A DNA stretch of 64,000 nucleotides from Leptolinea tardivitalis (GCF_001050275.1 NZ_BBYA01000011.1:1-64000); one strand, 5' to 3'. Counted from the stretch's first letter, positions 17,191-26,672 are shown. Notes: generated by a model not told the origin, from the letters alone. Numbers and translations: made by a program.

Positions 17191-18527
17191 TCTTTTTCTG
17201 GATTTTCCTGTTTTACACGCAGGTGTAATCCTTCAACAGATGTAACTACAATCCGGCTTCCACGCGGAATGCTGGATTGATGTGATTCCAGCCCGGCACT
17301 CCATCGTTCTCCGGCCACCTGAACCTCGCCTTCCGGGTTAATATCGCTGACACAATACCCCGTTCTCCCGATTATTGTTTCAATTCCCGCAATGACGGGT
17401 TTTTTCTGGGCGCGAATTCCGATGGAAACCAGCACAAAAAAGAATACCCCCAGTGTAAGGCCTGTACCGATCACAAGGGGGACAGAAACGGCCGGATATC
17501 CGGGCAGCCGAACGCTGTTGAACAGGACCAGCGCACCCACAATGAATGAAACTGTACCAGCCGCTGTCAATGCCCCGTGTGTTGGCGCCTTAATATCCAG
17601 GATAAATAAAACAAATGCTGCCACCATGAATACCAACCCAAACAGGTTTACCGGCAGGATACCCATACCATAGATGGCCAGTGCGATACAGCATACTCCC
17701 AGGAAGCCGGCTACCCACCCGCCGGGAGTCGAAATTTCAATCAAAACAGCCTGTGCCCCAATCGCCAGCAACAGGAAAAGGAGATTGGGATTGGTCAACA
17801 TCATTAATAAACCTTCAATCAAAGAAAGATCGAAGGTTTGAACAGAGGCATTGGCAAGGGATAATTTCTGGTTAGTCTCACCAACCTGCACGGTACGTCC
17901 GTCTAATTGATGAAGCAGGGAAGGCACATCATCAGCTAAAACATCCACCAATCCGCTGTCTACGGCTTCACTGGCAGAGACAGCCTGCGCGGATTCTATG
18001 GTTGATTCGGCCAGCCGGATGGCTTTTTCCCCGCGTTTTAACGCCAGGCTGCGGACGGTGGCTTTGAGAATCTCTTTGACTTTCGATTCCATGGTGGTGC
18101 CGATATCTTCTCCGCTGGGGCCAACGGGACTGGCTGCACCGATGGCTGTTTCAGGCGCCATGGCTGATAAATGACCTGCCAGGGTAATGATGGTGCCGGC
18201 ACTGCCTGCCATGGCTCCTCGTGGAGCGATATATACAATAACCGGTACAGTACTGGATCGAATGACCTGCACAACCCGGTTCATCAACTCGATACTCCCG
18301 CCGGGTGTATTCATTTGTAGAATAATGGCCGCATCTGACTGTATTTCTGCTTCCTGTATGCCTCGGGAAATGTAATCCACCATAACAGACGTGACTGGTC
18401 CGTCATATTTTAATAAGAGCACCTGCGGCGAGTTTGATTGAGCCGTCACCAGGCTCGATGCCAACTGAAGGAGACCGGTTAGGATCAGTGCTATCCGAAT
18501 GAACCGGGTGAGGAAAGATCTCTTCAT
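17187..18527 (-). CDS. nfeD: NfeD family membrane-bound serine protease (ClpP-class)
   Basis: 446 residues: signal peptide (1-30), ClpP-like protease domain (about 35-225), four to five membrane helices (about 235-375) and a C-terminal OB-fold NfeD domain. Active-site candidates are Ser109 in GAMAGSAGT and Lys149 in MESKVKEIL. Their spacing of 40 is close to that of the Ser-Lys dyad of Pyrococcus PH1510. Such proteins work with stomatin-like partners, but no stomatin gene is in the window. A TATAAT box six bases before ATG 18527 suggests a leaderless mRNA. Confidence 0.92.
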   Translation of the reverse strand: MKRSFLTRFIRIALILTGLLQLASSLVTAQSNSPQVLLLKYDGPVTSVMVDYISRGIQEAEIQSDAAIILQMNTPGGSIELMNRVVQVIRSSTVPVIVYIAPRGAMAGSAGTIITLAGHLSAMAPETAIGAASPVGPSGEDIGTTMESKVKEILKATVRSLALKRGEKAIRLAESTIESAQAVSASEAVDSGLVDVLADDVPSLLHQLDGRTVQVGETNQKLSLANASVQTFDLSLIEGLLMMLTNPNLLFLLLAIGAQAVLIEISTPGGWVAGFLGVCCIALAIYGMGILPVNLFGLVFMVAAFVLFILDIKAPTHGALTAAGTVSFIVGALVLFNSVRLPGYPAVSVPLVIGTGLTLGVFFFVLVSIGIRAQKKPVIAGIETIIGRTGYCVSDINPEGEVQVAGERWSAGLESHQSSIPRGSRIVVTSVEGLHLRVKQENPEKD

Positions 18528-18533
18528 ACCATC

Positions 18534-18539
18534 ATTATA
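18534..18539 (-). promoter_or_regulatory. Leaderless -10 box of nfeD
   Basis: Minus-strand TATAAT with six bases to the ATG at 18527. No good -35 hexamer is seen 16-18 bases upstream, although TG occurs two bases before the box. Confidence 0.6.
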
Positions 18540-18631
18540 CGCATCAATCTGGCTGAGTCCTATTTCTCATATAACATAGACCGGGAAACCTTGTGAACGA
18601 GATTAATATTGAAAAATCAACATTTTTAGTA

Positions 18632-18660
18632 TTGACGGTATTTTTGTTTACAGGTACTAT
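18632..18660 (+). promoter_or_regulatory. Promoter of the metQ leader RNA
   Basis: TTGACG (18632-18637), 17-base spacer and TACTAT (18655-18660). The start point is expected near 18667, about 260 bases upstream of the metQ start codon, so a long leader is transcribed. Confidence 0.8.
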
Positions 18661-18666
18661 CAACCC

Positions 18667-18886
18667 ATGCTACTAAAAACCAGTCTCACTTCAACAGGTA
18701 AGTGTTCATGGTTGATGCCCGGGCGATGGTGTCCGAAGACGGCATCAGATCATGAATGTGACTGACCGGTAAATCACGGACCCATCGCTACCGAAGGTAC
18801 ATGAGGATGGTAAGACGATGGGCTAGTAATTCCCATACACTTGTTCGTTTAGCGTCACCAGCCATCCTGGTGACGCTTTCTTGTTC
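18667..18886 (+). ncRNA. Structured cis-acting leader RNA of metQ, class unknown
   Basis: The leader can form a branched fold. CAGTC (18681-18685) pairs with GACTG (18760-18764). That helix encloses a hairpin CACTT/AAGTG (18687-18691 with 18700-18704) and a long arm, 18705-18719 with 18741-18756, that ends in GTC-CGAA-GAC. A second element pairs CCCATCG (18781-18787) with CGATGGG (18816-18822) around a TACC-GAA-GGTA hairpin. A terminator hairpin (18851-18877) follows. The architecture fits transcription attenuation of methionine uptake. I find no SAM-I, SAM-II or cobalamin consensus. AGGATGGTAAGACG (18804-18817) faintly resembles a T-box. Confidence 0.6.
18851..18886 (+). terminator. Attenuator/terminator in the metQ leader
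   Basis: Perfect 11-bp stem AGCGTCACCAG / CTGGTGACGCT (18851-18861 with 18867-18877), five-base loop CCATC, then TTCTTGTTC. It lies 42 bases before the metQ start codon, downstream of the only promoter seen, so it must be read through for expression. CCATCCT (18862-18868) in loop and stem can pair with AGGATGG at 18804-18810. Confidence 0.8.
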
Positions 18887-18927
18887 ATTAGCGCTATGCA
18901 AACCAATATTTTTATGGAGAAGACGTA

Positions 18928-19830
18928 ATGAAATCAACACAAGCAATACCTTCAAAAAAAAGTGCCGGGAAATCCATCGGAACAATTAATAGGATCGGCA
19001 CAGTCGTTCTGTTCAGTTTATTGGTGTTTCTGATTGCCGCATGCTCCCCGGCCGCAGCTGGTACAGCAGCACCCGTTGCCACAGATGTACAGGATGCCAG
19101 GGTCGTTACCCTGAAGATTGGTGTCTCCCCCGTTCCCCATGGTGATATCATCAAATTTATTAACGAGAACCTGGCGGAAAAAGCCGGTTTGCAACTTGAC
19201 ATTGTTGAATTCACTGATTATGTTCAGCCCAATCTTGCCCTGGCTGATGGTCAGTTGGATGCCAACTTCTTCCAACATCTTCCGTATCTTGAAGATTTCT
19301 GCAAAGAACACAAACTAGACCTGGTTTCTGTTGCGGCTGTTCACATTGAACCTCTCGGAGTGTACTCAAAGAAAGTCAAGACGCTGGCAGAAATTCCCGA
19401 TAAAGCCGTTATCGCCATTCCCAATGATGCCACCAACGGGGGGCGTGCGCTTGATCTGCTGGCTGCCAATGGTTTACTGAAACTGAAGGATGGGGCGGGT
19501 GTTAAAGCCACTGTTAAGGAAATTGTAGAGAACCCGAAACAGCTGGATATCAAAGAAATTGAAGCCGCCCAGTTGGTCCGCACACTTGACGATGTATCGG
19601 CTGCCGTTATTAATGGCAACTATGCCATCGATGCCGGTCTGAAACCAAACAAAGATGCCCTGGTTCTCGAGAGTGGTGAAAACAACCCGTATGCCAATAT
19701 TCTGGTTGTAAAGAAAGGTCGTGAAAACGATGAAGCCATTCAGAAACTGGCCAGGCTGCTCACCTCACCTGAGGTTAAAAAGTTTATCGAAGAAAAATAC
19801 GAAGGTGCTGTTATTCCTGCTTTCAAATAA
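18928..19830 (+). CDS. metQ: Methionine-binding lipoprotein MetQ (NlpA family)
   Basis: Substrate-binding component of the D/L-methionine ABC transporter, anchored outside the membrane. 300 residues; basic N-terminus, hydrophobic stretch (about 28-40) and lipobox LIAAC. The NlpA-family fold is recognisable in LKIGVSPVPHGDIIKF, VEFTDYVQPNLALADGQLDANFFQHLPYL (split, about residues 92-120), AIPNDATNGGRALDLL and ALVLESGENNPYANILVVKK. A methionine specificity is supported by the metNI genes downstream. GGAG eight bases before the ATG serves as ribosome site. Confidence 0.93.
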   Translation: MKSTQAIPSKKSAGKSIGTINRIGTVVLFSLLVFLIAACSPAAAGTAAPVATDVQDARVVTLKIGVSPVPHGDIIKFINENLAEKAGLQLDIVEFTDYVQPNLALADGQLDANFFQHLPYLEDFCKEHKLDLVSVAAVHIEPLGVYSKKVKTLAEIPDKAVIAIPNDATNGGRALDLLAANGLLKLKDGAGVKATVKEIVENPKQLDIKEIEAAQLVRTLDDVSAAVINGNYAIDAGLKPNKDALVLESGENNPYANILVVKKGRENDEAIQKLARLLTSPEVKKFIEEKYEGAVIPAFK

Positions 19831-20081
19831 TGAATAAGAATGGTTGACGAAGCCTGTAGTATTACGATGAAAGGAATTTGTGGGCAAATCGTGACACATT
19901 TTCACGGTTCGCGTGGCGGTTTGTAGAAACATTAACGTTCACGATGTCCGAAACACCATAGTCATCCTGCTTTTTCAATGGTTGGAGCCAGGAGAGCGTA
20001 CCAGACTCTCCTGGCAACCGTTTTAGGGTGATGACGATCTCGATAGAATTTAAAAACTTTTTCAGGATTACCGCTTTGAAA
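19831..20081 (+). promoter_or_regulatory. Structured metQ-metN intergenic region
   Basis: About 250 bases separate metQ from the metN start I prefer, much more than elsewhere in this compact genome. Hairpins are possible at 19876-19889 (ATTTG/CAAAT) and 19903-19915 (CACG/CGTG), with GATGA (19866-19870) and TCATC (19962-19966) able to close around them. A terminator-like hairpin follows at 19980-20024. No promoter with correct spacing is seen. Confidence 0.4.
19980..20024 (+). terminator. Terminator-like hairpin before metN
   Basis: CCAGGAGAG (19988-19996) pairs with CTCTCCTGG (20006-20014). GGTTG (19980-19984) and CAACC (20015-20019) extend the stem past a three-base bulge, and GTTTT follows. 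It could lower metN-metI expression relative to metQ or act as a second attenuator. Confidence 0.6.
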
Positions 20082-21059
20082 ATGATTGAAGTAATTGATC
20101 TAAAAAAGAATTACAGCCTCAAAGATCAGATTATCACCGCATTAGATGGTGTCACTCTAACAGTAGAGGCTGGAGAAATTTTCGGTGTTGTTGGATTGAG
20201 CGGCGCCGGAAAGAGCACCTTGATCCGGTGTATCAATATGCTCGAAAAACCTACTTCGGGCACCATCGTCGTCAATGGACAGGAGGTTACATCCCTGCCA
20301 CCGGCTGAATTGCGTAAAGCCCGGCAGCGGATCGGGATGATCTTCCAACACTTTAATTTACTCAGTTCACGGACGGTCGCTCAAAACATTGCGTTTCCGC
20401 TTGAGATTGTCAATTATCCCAAGGAGAAACGGAAAGATCGCATTGCTGAGCTGCTTTCACTGGTCGGTTTGATGGAAAAAGCCAATGCCTATCCATCCCA
20501 ACTTTCCGGAGGACAAAAACAACGGGTTGGTATTGCCCGTGCTCTGGCCTCTGAACCTGAAGTTTTGTTGTCTGATGAGGCTACATCGGCATTGGATCCA
20601 CAGACGACAACCTCAATATTGGAGTTGCTGCGCGATCTGAACCGCCGCCTTGGATTGACTATATTACTAATAACACACGAGATGAACGTCATCCGGCAAA
20701 TTTGCGACCGGGTGGCGGTTTTGCAGGATGGCCGTATCATCGAACAGGGAACCATTGACGAATTGATCACACGCCCAGATTCGTTGATTTCTCGGGCGCT
20801 GTTGCCTCAATTTGAGAAACAAACAATTTCCTCCGAAGCGACATCTGTTACGATCACATTTATGGGAGAAGCCGCCGATCAACCTGTGCTGGCCAGCCTG
20901 GTTCGCAACTACGATATTGATGTCAACATCATAGCCGGAAATTTACAAAAAATCGGGAAAAACCGGGTAGGCAAACTGCAGGTCGAAATATCCGGCAAAC
21001 AGGTGAATGCGGCACTCCTGCACCTGATGAATCTCGGTTTACGTGTGGAGAAAAATTAG
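20082..21059 (+). CDS. metN: Methionine ABC transporter ATP-binding protein MetN
   Basis: ATPase of the methionine importer. 325 residues from ATG 20082, whose MIEVIDLKKNY matches the family N-terminus; an in-frame GTG at 20028 would add 18 residues and lies next to the hairpin tail. Visible motifs: Walker A GLSGAGKST, signature LSGGQKQRVGIARAL, Walker B VLLSDEATSALD (a serine-aspartate variant usual in MetN) and switch H in LITHEM. A C-terminal NIL domain (about residues 255-325) binds methionine and inhibits transport when the amino acid is abundant. metI begins at the next base. Confidence 0.93.
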   Translation: MIEVIDLKKNYSLKDQIITALDGVTLTVEAGEIFGVVGLSGAGKSTLIRCINMLEKPTSGTIVVNGQEVTSLPPAELRKARQRIGMIFQHFNLLSSRTVAQNIAFPLEIVNYPKEKRKDRIAELLSLVGLMEKANAYPSQLSGGQKQRVGIARALASEPEVLLSDEATSALDPQTTTSILELLRDLNRRLGLTILLITHEMNVIRQICDRVAVLQDGRIIEQGTIDELITRPDSLISRALLPQFEKQTISSEATSVTITFMGEAADQPVLASLVRNYDIDVNIIAGNLQKIGKNRVGKLQVEISGKQVNAALLHLMNLGLRVEKN

Positions 21060-21716
21060 ATGGACTGGTCTTCCTGGATACCTACAATACTTGCCGGTAC
21101 ATGGGATACCCTGTACATGGTATTGGTTTCTACTTTATTCACGGTTCTTTTTGGGCTGCCGCTGGGAATTCTCTTGACCGTTACCGATAAAGACGGACTG
21201 GCACCGGCAGATGCCTTTAACAGTGTTCTGGGCGCCATTGTGAATGCCGCCCGTTCATTGCCATTCATAATTCTGCTGGTTCTGGTAATACCCTTTACCC
21301 GTCTTGTAGTTGGAACAACAATTGGTTCGACAGCCGCTATCGTGCCGCTGGTACTGGCGGCCACCCCATTTTTTGCCCGGGTGGCTGAATCTTCCCTGCG
21401 GGAGGTTGACCACGGTCTTGTGGAAGCGGCTCAATCCATGGGTTGTACCGACTGGCAGATCATTTATAAAGTGTTGATCCCTGAATCATTATCTTCTTTG
21501 ATCCTTGGTGTAGCATTGACAATCATCAGTCTGATCGGTTATTCAGCGATGGCAGGAGCCATTGGAGGCGGTGGGCTGGGTGATCTGGCCATCCGGTATG
21601 GATACCAACGGTATGAAACCGAGATCATGGCTGCCACAGTGGTCATTTTGATCCTTCTGGTTCAGGGAGTGCAATACGCCGGGAATACACTGGCCAGGCG
21701 TATTTCCAAAAAATAA
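21060..21716 (+). CDS. metI: Methionine ABC transporter permease MetI
   Basis: Membrane subunit of the MetNIQ importer: 218 residues, five predicted helices, of the short MetI type. The EAA loop that docks on MetN reads VEAAQSMGCTDWQIIYKVLIPESL (about residues 121-144). GTWDTLYMVLVST near the N-terminus and the GAIGGGGLGDLAIRYGYQRY segment near the end are characteristic. It starts immediately after the metN stop codon and ends the operon. Confidence 0.95.
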   Translation: MDWSSWIPTILAGTWDTLYMVLVSTLFTVLFGLPLGILLTVTDKDGLAPADAFNSVLGAIVNAARSLPFIILLVLVIPFTRLVVGTTIGSTAAIVPLVLAATPFFARVAESSLREVDHGLVEAAQSMGCTDWQIIYKVLIPESLSSLILGVALTIISLIGYSAMAGAIGGGGLGDLAIRYGYQRYETEIMAATVVILILLVQGVQYAGNTLARRISKK

Positions 21717-21833
21717 CGGGCAATTCTTGTATCATGGGACCTGTTTATAGAATTCTATTAAAAAGTTAATATTTTTCATGCAAATCTGGCTTATCCTAGA
21801 CGAGATAAAGAAAATACGTCAGGAGTGTAAAAA

Positions 21834-23693
21834 ATGGGCAAAATTATAGGTATTGATCTGGGAACAACCAACAGCGTTGTGGCTGTCATGGAAGGCGGTG
21901 ATCCAGTTGTAATCACCACAGCCGAAGGTTCCCGGCTGTGCCCATCGGTTGTTGCTTTCAGTAAGAATGGTGAAAGGCTGGTTGGGCAAACAGCCAAACG
22001 ACAGGCGGTTATCAATTCAGATAACACCATATCATCCATCAAACGTTTCATGGGCCGCCGGTATGACGAAGTGGAACAGGAACGCAAGATGGTTCCGTAT
22101 TCTGTTGTCCGCGGCAGCGGCGGTGACGCCCGTGTAAAGATTACACAAACGGGTAAGGAATATACACCTCAGGAAATTTCTGCCATGATCCTGGCCAAAT
22201 TGAAGGCCGATGCAGAAGCCCATCTCGGGCAACCGGTCACCCAGGCCGTGATCACGGTTCCCGCCTATTTCAATGACAGTCAAAGGCAGGCCACCAAAGA
22301 TGCCGGTCGAATTGCCGGTTTGGAAGTGCTGCGGATCATCAACGAACCGACGGCTTCGGCTTTGGCTTATGGCCTGGAAAAGAAATCCAACGAGAAAATC
22401 CTCGTGTTTGACCTGGGCGGCGGTACATTTGATGTATCTGTGTTGGAAGTAGGCGATGGTGTCTTTGAAGTAAAGGCAACCAACGGTGACACGCACCTGG
22501 GCGGTGATGATTGGGATGAGCGTATTGTCAACTGGATGGCAGAAGAATTCCTGAAAGATCAGGGAATTGATCTGCGAAACGACCGTCAGGCTCTGCAGCG
22601 TCTGCGAGAAGCGGCTGAAAAAGCAAAAATTGAGCTCTCCACACTCATGGAGACTGAGATCAACCTGCCGTATATTACTGCTGATGCCAGTGGACCGCGC
22701 CATCTACAGTTGAAGCTCAACCGTGCCCGGTTTGAACAAATGACGGCTGACCTGCTGAATCGCTGCAAGGGGCCGTTTGAATCTGCTCTACGCGACTCGG
22801 GTTTGACAGCATCTGCCATTGATGAAGTTGTTCTGGTAGGTGGTTCCACCCGAATGCCAATGGTTCAGGAACTGGTCCGTTCATTAACCGGTAAGGAACC
22901 CAACCGGGGTGTCAACCCGGATGAGGTGGTGGCGGTTGGTGCTGCCATTCAAGGTGGCGTACTGGGTGGAGAAGTGAAAGATGTCTTGCTCCTCGATGTG
23001 ACACCACTGACGCTGGGTCTTGAAACTCTGGGCAGTGTGATGACACCGTTGATCGAACGGAACACCACCATCCCTGTCAAGAAATCACAGGTGTTCTCGA
23101 CGGCAGAAGACAACCAGACGGCTGTGGATATCCACGTGCTGCAAGGTGAACGCCCGATGGCGGGTGACAATATGAGCCTGGGACGGTTCCGTCTTGAGGG
23201 TATTCCGATGGCACCGCGTGGAATTCCGCAGATTGAAGTTACGTTTGATATTGACGCCAACGGCATTCTGAACGTTTCAGCCAAAGATAAAGCCAGCGGA
23301 CGCGAACAAAAGGTCACCATCACGGCATCTACGAACTTGAATAAGAGTGAAATTGACCGGTTGATAAAAGACGCTGAAGCCAATCGTTCGGATGATGCCC
23401 GCCGAAAGACCGTTGTGGAAACCCGAAACCAGGCAGATACAGTGGCTTATGCAGCTGAAAAAATCATTAAGGATAATGGCGGGGCTGATCATGCTGCCCT
23501 GCAGGAAAAGATCAATGCGCTGCGGCAGGCAATGAATGGTGAAGATGTTTCACGCATGCAAAACTTGATGCAGGAAGTCCAACAGGCCATGCAATCGACT
23601 GCTTCGCAAACAACTGCTTCAGACAGTCAGTCTCCGGTTCAGGAAGCCAGTCCACAGGGCGATGTGGTGGATGGTGAATTTAAAGAAGCCTGA
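21834..23693 (+). CDS. dnaK: Hsp70 chaperone DnaK
   Basis: ATP-driven protein-folding chaperone, 619 residues, full length. Nucleotide-binding domain opens with [17 protein letters not shown] and contains [31 protein letters not shown] and [11 protein letters not shown]. The linker [15 protein letters not shown] leads to the substrate-binding domain, and the protein ends with EFKEA in place of the EEVD of eukaryotic homologues. The start is set by AGGAG ten bases upstream. grpE and dnaJ are not nearby, so it stands alone here; no CIRCE element is visible in the 117-base upstream gap. Confidence 0.97.
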   Translation: MGKIIGIDLGTTNSVVAVMEGGDPVVITTAEGSRLCPSVVAFSKNGERLVGQTAKRQAVINSDNTISSIKRFMGRRYDEVEQERKMVPYSVVRGSGGDARVKITQTGKEYTPQEISAMILAKLKADAEAHLGQPVTQAVITVPAYFNDSQRQATKDAGRIAGLEVLRIINEPTASALAYGLEKKSNEKILVFDLGGGTFDVSVLEVGDGVFEVKATNGDTHLGGDDWDERIVNWMAEEFLKDQGIDLRNDRQALQRLREAAEKAKIELSTLMETEINLPYITADASGPRHLQLKLNRARFEQMTADLLNRCKGPFESALRDSGLTASAIDEVVLVGGSTRMPMVQELVRSLTGKEPNRGVNPDEVVAVGAAIQGGVLGGEVKDVLLLDVTPLTLGLETLGSVMTPLIERNTTIPVKKSQVFSTAEDNQTAVDIHVLQGERPMAGDNMSLGRFRLEGIPMAPRGIPQIEVTFDIDANGILNVSAKDKASGREQKVTITASTNLNKSEIDRLIKDAEANRSDDARRKTVVETRNQADTVAYAAEKIIKDNGGADHAALQEKINALRQAMNGEDVSRMQNLMQEVQQAMQSTASQTTASDSQSPVQEASPQGDVVDGEFKEA

Positions 23694-23710
23694 TGAATTT
23701 GTGTTATGAA

Positions 23711-23746
23711 AGGACCTCTGGATTAAGATCCAAGAGGTCCTTTTTT
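23711..23746 (+). terminator. Rho-independent terminator after dnaK
   Basis: AGGACCTCT-GGAT pairs with ATCC-A-AGAGGTCCT around loop TAAG, with one bulged base, followed by six T. On the minus strand the stem is followed by a short TTTC, so it may also end the convergent yfhO-type gene. Confidence 0.9.
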
Positions 23747-23791
23747 GGTGATTTGGAGGACGCCCTCTTCAATAAGAGCGATGAGTAAATA

Positions 23792-26626
23792 TCAATTCTG
23801 GCAGGCTTTATTAACCCACGCAAAGAACTTTGGACAATAGGCCATGGCTACTTCATGCCGGCCGGATGAGAGTTTCACGCTCTTGAATGTTCCAAACAAT
23901 GTTGAAAAATCAACCGCTTCTCCATCAACACGGGCAATCCAATTCTCATCCCAGTTATCAACAAAAGTGAAATATCCCGATTCGGGGGCAGTCACCTCTA
24001 CAAGGAGGCTGTCTCCGGTGTAATCATGCACAACCGGGTCTACTTTATACTGATGTGCATCTGTCAGAAAGTCAGAAATGGATGTCTGGTCAATGGATGA
24101 ACTGAAGAAGAATCGATTCCCATCTGATACACCCAGCAATTCATCGCGGGCTGTCAGTTCATCCTTAACATTGAAATAAAAATCCTGATACCGGCTGAAG
24201 TGCCACTTGGGAGGACTGCCTACCGAAAATGATGGTGAGAGTGTTAGAGTCGAGTCTTCGTTTTTGCGGGGTGTTGACAGTGATTGAGACATCATGCGCT
24301 GATAGTTGCCTGGCTCGCGGATTTCACGCACGGTAAATCCGTTATTCCACAACCAGGGTCCGCCATACCAGAGGTTAATAGCAGAAAACAAACCTGCTAT
24401 GATCAGCCAGAAGGTGTCTTTATGATTTGATGGTCTGGAAAGGAGAATAAACATGAGCCCGACGGCCAGAAGGCTAAACGCCATAAAAGAAAAGCAAAAG
24501 ACCATAGAAAGGACGGAAGGGTCGGGCAACAGGTTTTTCCCAAATACATTGGCTGCTGATTGAAGCAGGTATCCGGTTCGGGGGATGAAATAGACATTCC
24601 AGTATTCGTCTGTTATACCGCGTGAAAATTCAAATAGCTGGAATCCCAGACTGAGAATGGCGGTTCCCATCAGGGTAATCCACATCCAGGGTTGAATGCG
24701 CCTACCCTTGTTGTCTGAGCAGGTGATCAGCGATTCAAAATCTGCCAGGGCATAAGCAAGCAAAAGTGCCAGACCAGGCAGCAGAGTGATGCTCAACCTG
24801 CCCCAGCCTCGCAGGGCAGAAAATTCGGGTAGGATGCGGTAAAACAACAGGAACAAGTAGGATTGTTCACCATAAGAAATGTAACTGAGAAATACCAGCC
24901 AACCCACCAGGGCAGCTTTCACCGGCCACGTACGCCGGTGTAACAGTTCGATGTCTTCTGCTGAAAGAGACCGTTTCCCGGGGTGGGCAAGATAGAACAG
25001 TATCAGCGTTAGACCAAGAGCGCCAAAATAAAACCAACCTTCCGGGCGTGCGGCCGTTGGATAGACCAGCGATTCAATCGTATCCTGGAAATCAAAGGGG
25101 TACATGGTGGCATGATGGAAATCATCCCCTGCTCGACCCGAAGTTTGAGCTACTGTTTGACTCATATGAAGCAAATATGGCGCACAAATTAGAAGTGCAA
25201 CAAGGCAGGCCGAGCCAAACCCGATAATAAACTTCCGCCAGTCTGGCTTATCCATTTGAAATACCACAGATCGGATACGCGGAAGGAGCATAAACAACAG
25301 ATACGGTCCTGCCAGGAACGGCAGGTAATAAACATAATACGGATAACCGGCAGTAAACAGGCAGATTAGAGAGAATCCCAGGACCATGGACCAGCGAGCA
25401 ACTGTCTTCCAATCCCGCGAAAGGAACAACCGTGTCAATGCCAGCAAAATCCATGGATACCAGGCAGCTTCATGTGCGGCATTCGGAAAACGCAGCAGTT
25501 CGGTCATTTTATAGCTGAGAGCCATTGTCAGGGCGGCAAAGAGAGCAAACCGGCGGTCAATATGCAGAGACCGCAGCCAGACAAACAGTCCCAGTGAAAA
25601 CCAGCAGACCGCCGCTACCGTAAAGATCTGGTGATCTAACCGGGTATAACCCTGATTGATTCGGTAGAAAAATGCCAGCAGCAAATTGGGCGGATACACC
25701 GCCTGTGCCAGAGGATCGGAGAAAAATGGATAACCGGCACCTTCAGACGGAGACCATAAAGGGAAACGCCCGTTGGAAAGAAAATCCAACAGATAGGTTT
25801 TATAAACATAATAAAATGGACCAAAATCATTCCCAAGAGAGACATTGTGTCCGGCGATGGTTGTCACATAAGGCAAAAGGAACAGGATGGGGAAAATAAC
25901 CGCGGTTGTTTCGGCTGCCCAGTGTGAAAAAAGTCCGTAGAGGAGAACCGCTGCCAGGAGCCATTCTGATAAGGCCAGCAAAACCACCCAGAAAACCCAC
26001 AGAGGAGAGATGGCACCCAGAGAAGCCGGGAAGGGTGTGACAATGGCGTAATCAGGCATCGGAGTGTTAAGGTTGATCGTTTGCTCTGCCGCCAGCATAC
26101 GCACTTGAGTTTTCCCAAACTCAGGGCCGGTGGCAAATTCCAATTCAAGGGGGGCATTCATAGAGCCTGATAGCGATAAAACCCCCTGACCGGAGCCGGA
26201 ATAAATCCAGACATTTTCGTCCAATTGCCAGCCATCTGTACCAGATAATGTATCCAACGGAACCGTTTGACCGGCGGATCGTATTCCAGTCAAATGCACC
26301 AATCCTTCGCCTTTGATCGAAACTTGATAAAAAGACGGAAAAGCAGGAGGCTGCCAGTTAAATAGAACAAGTCCGATCAGGGCTGCCAGACCGGCGGCCG
26401 TCCAACCGATTTTTTTATTCCAATGGGTTTTCTCTATGACGGCGAATGCGCGATTGAGAAAAATGTATACTCCGAAAACAACCAGCCATACTGCAAGAAG
26501 AGTAATGACCTTCTCCGCCATTGGTTTCAGGAAGAATCCAAACCACCGGCAGGCAGCCGGGTAAGCGGTAACAAAGGAAAAAACAATGATATATGGAAGA
26601 TGATTTCTAAGGATCCGGTTCTTCAT
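23792..26626 (-). CDS. YfhO family membrane protein
   Basis: 944 residues with about 14-15 predicted membrane helices and a long extracytoplasmic C-terminal part. The end (about residues 870-930) matches the YfhO pattern GYFTFVDNWDENWIARVDG … GRHEVAMAYCP. YfhO proteins have a GT-C-like architecture and are linked to glycosylation of lipoteichoic acid in Bacillus; the donor and acceptor here are unknown. I start at ATG 26626 (MKNRILRNHL) because a TATAAT lies seven bases upstream; a longer frame from 26698 would run through that box and into the divergent promoter. Confidence 0.85.
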   Translation of the reverse strand: MKNRILRNHLPYIIVFSFVTAYPAACRWFGFFLKPMAEKVITLLAVWLVVFGVYIFLNRAFAVIEKTHWNKKIGWTAAGLAALIGLVLFNWQPPAFPSFYQVSIKGEGLVHLTGIRSAGQTVPLDTLSGTDGWQLDENVWIYSGSGQGVLSLSGSMNAPLELEFATGPEFGKTQVRMLAAEQTINLNTPMPDYAIVTPFPASLGAISPLWVFWVVLLALSEWLLAAVLLYGLFSHWAAETTAVIFPILFLLPYVTTIAGHNVSLGNDFGPFYYVYKTYLLDFLSNGRFPLWSPSEGAGYPFFSDPLAQAVYPPNLLLAFFYRINQGYTRLDHQIFTVAAVCWFSLGLFVWLRSLHIDRRFALFAALTMALSYKMTELLRFPNAAHEAAWYPWILLALTRLFLSRDWKTVARWSMVLGFSLICLFTAGYPYYVYYLPFLAGPYLLFMLLPRIRSVVFQMDKPDWRKFIIGFGSACLVALLICAPYLLHMSQTVAQTSGRAGDDFHHATMYPFDFQDTIESLVYPTAARPEGWFYFGALGLTLILFYLAHPGKRSLSAEDIELLHRRTWPVKAALVGWLVFLSYISYGEQSYLFLLFYRILPEFSALRGWGRLSITLLPGLALLLAYALADFESLITCSDNKGRRIQPWMWITLMGTAILSLGFQLFEFSRGITDEYWNVYFIPRTGYLLQSAANVFGKNLLPDPSVLSMVFCFSFMAFSLLAVGLMFILLSRPSNHKDTFWLIIAGLFSAINLWYGGPWLWNNGFTVREIREPGNYQRMMSQSLSTPRKNEDSTLTLSPSFSVGSPPKWHFSRYQDFYFNVKDELTARDELLGVSDGNRFFFSSSIDQTSISDFLTDAHQYKVDPVVHDYTGDSLLVEVTAPESGYFTFVDNWDENWIARVDGEAVDFSTLFGTFKSVKLSSGRHEVAMAYCPKFFAWVNKACQN

Positions 26627-26633
26627 CGACGTT

Positions 26634-26639
26634 ATTATA
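26634..26639 (-). promoter_or_regulatory. Leaderless -10 box of the YfhO-type gene
   Basis: Minus-strand TATAAT with seven bases to ATG 26626. A weak -35-like TGTGAA lies at 26655-26660. It stands back to back with the promoter of the C39-type gene. Confidence 0.6.
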
Positions 26640-26672
26640 GTCGAGCCGTCCATTTTCACAGAATCTGGGTGA

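Noticed and set aside
18799-18807. ACATGAGGAT, as in the MS2 phage coat-protein hairpin
   Set aside because: The matching closing strand of that hairpin is absent; coincidence.
18660-18850. SAM-I, SAM-II, cobalamin or TPP riboswitch before metQ
   Set aside because: None of the conserved core sequences is present in order. Short resemblances such as a TAATTCC string lack the paired context.
21717-21833. CIRCE or other heat-shock operator before dnaK
   Set aside because: No TTAGCACTC-N9-GAGTGCTAA-like inverted repeat is present.
22032-22703. 223-codon open frame antisense to dnaK
   Set aside because: Shadow of the highly conserved dnaK coding strand; no ribosome site and no family resemblance.
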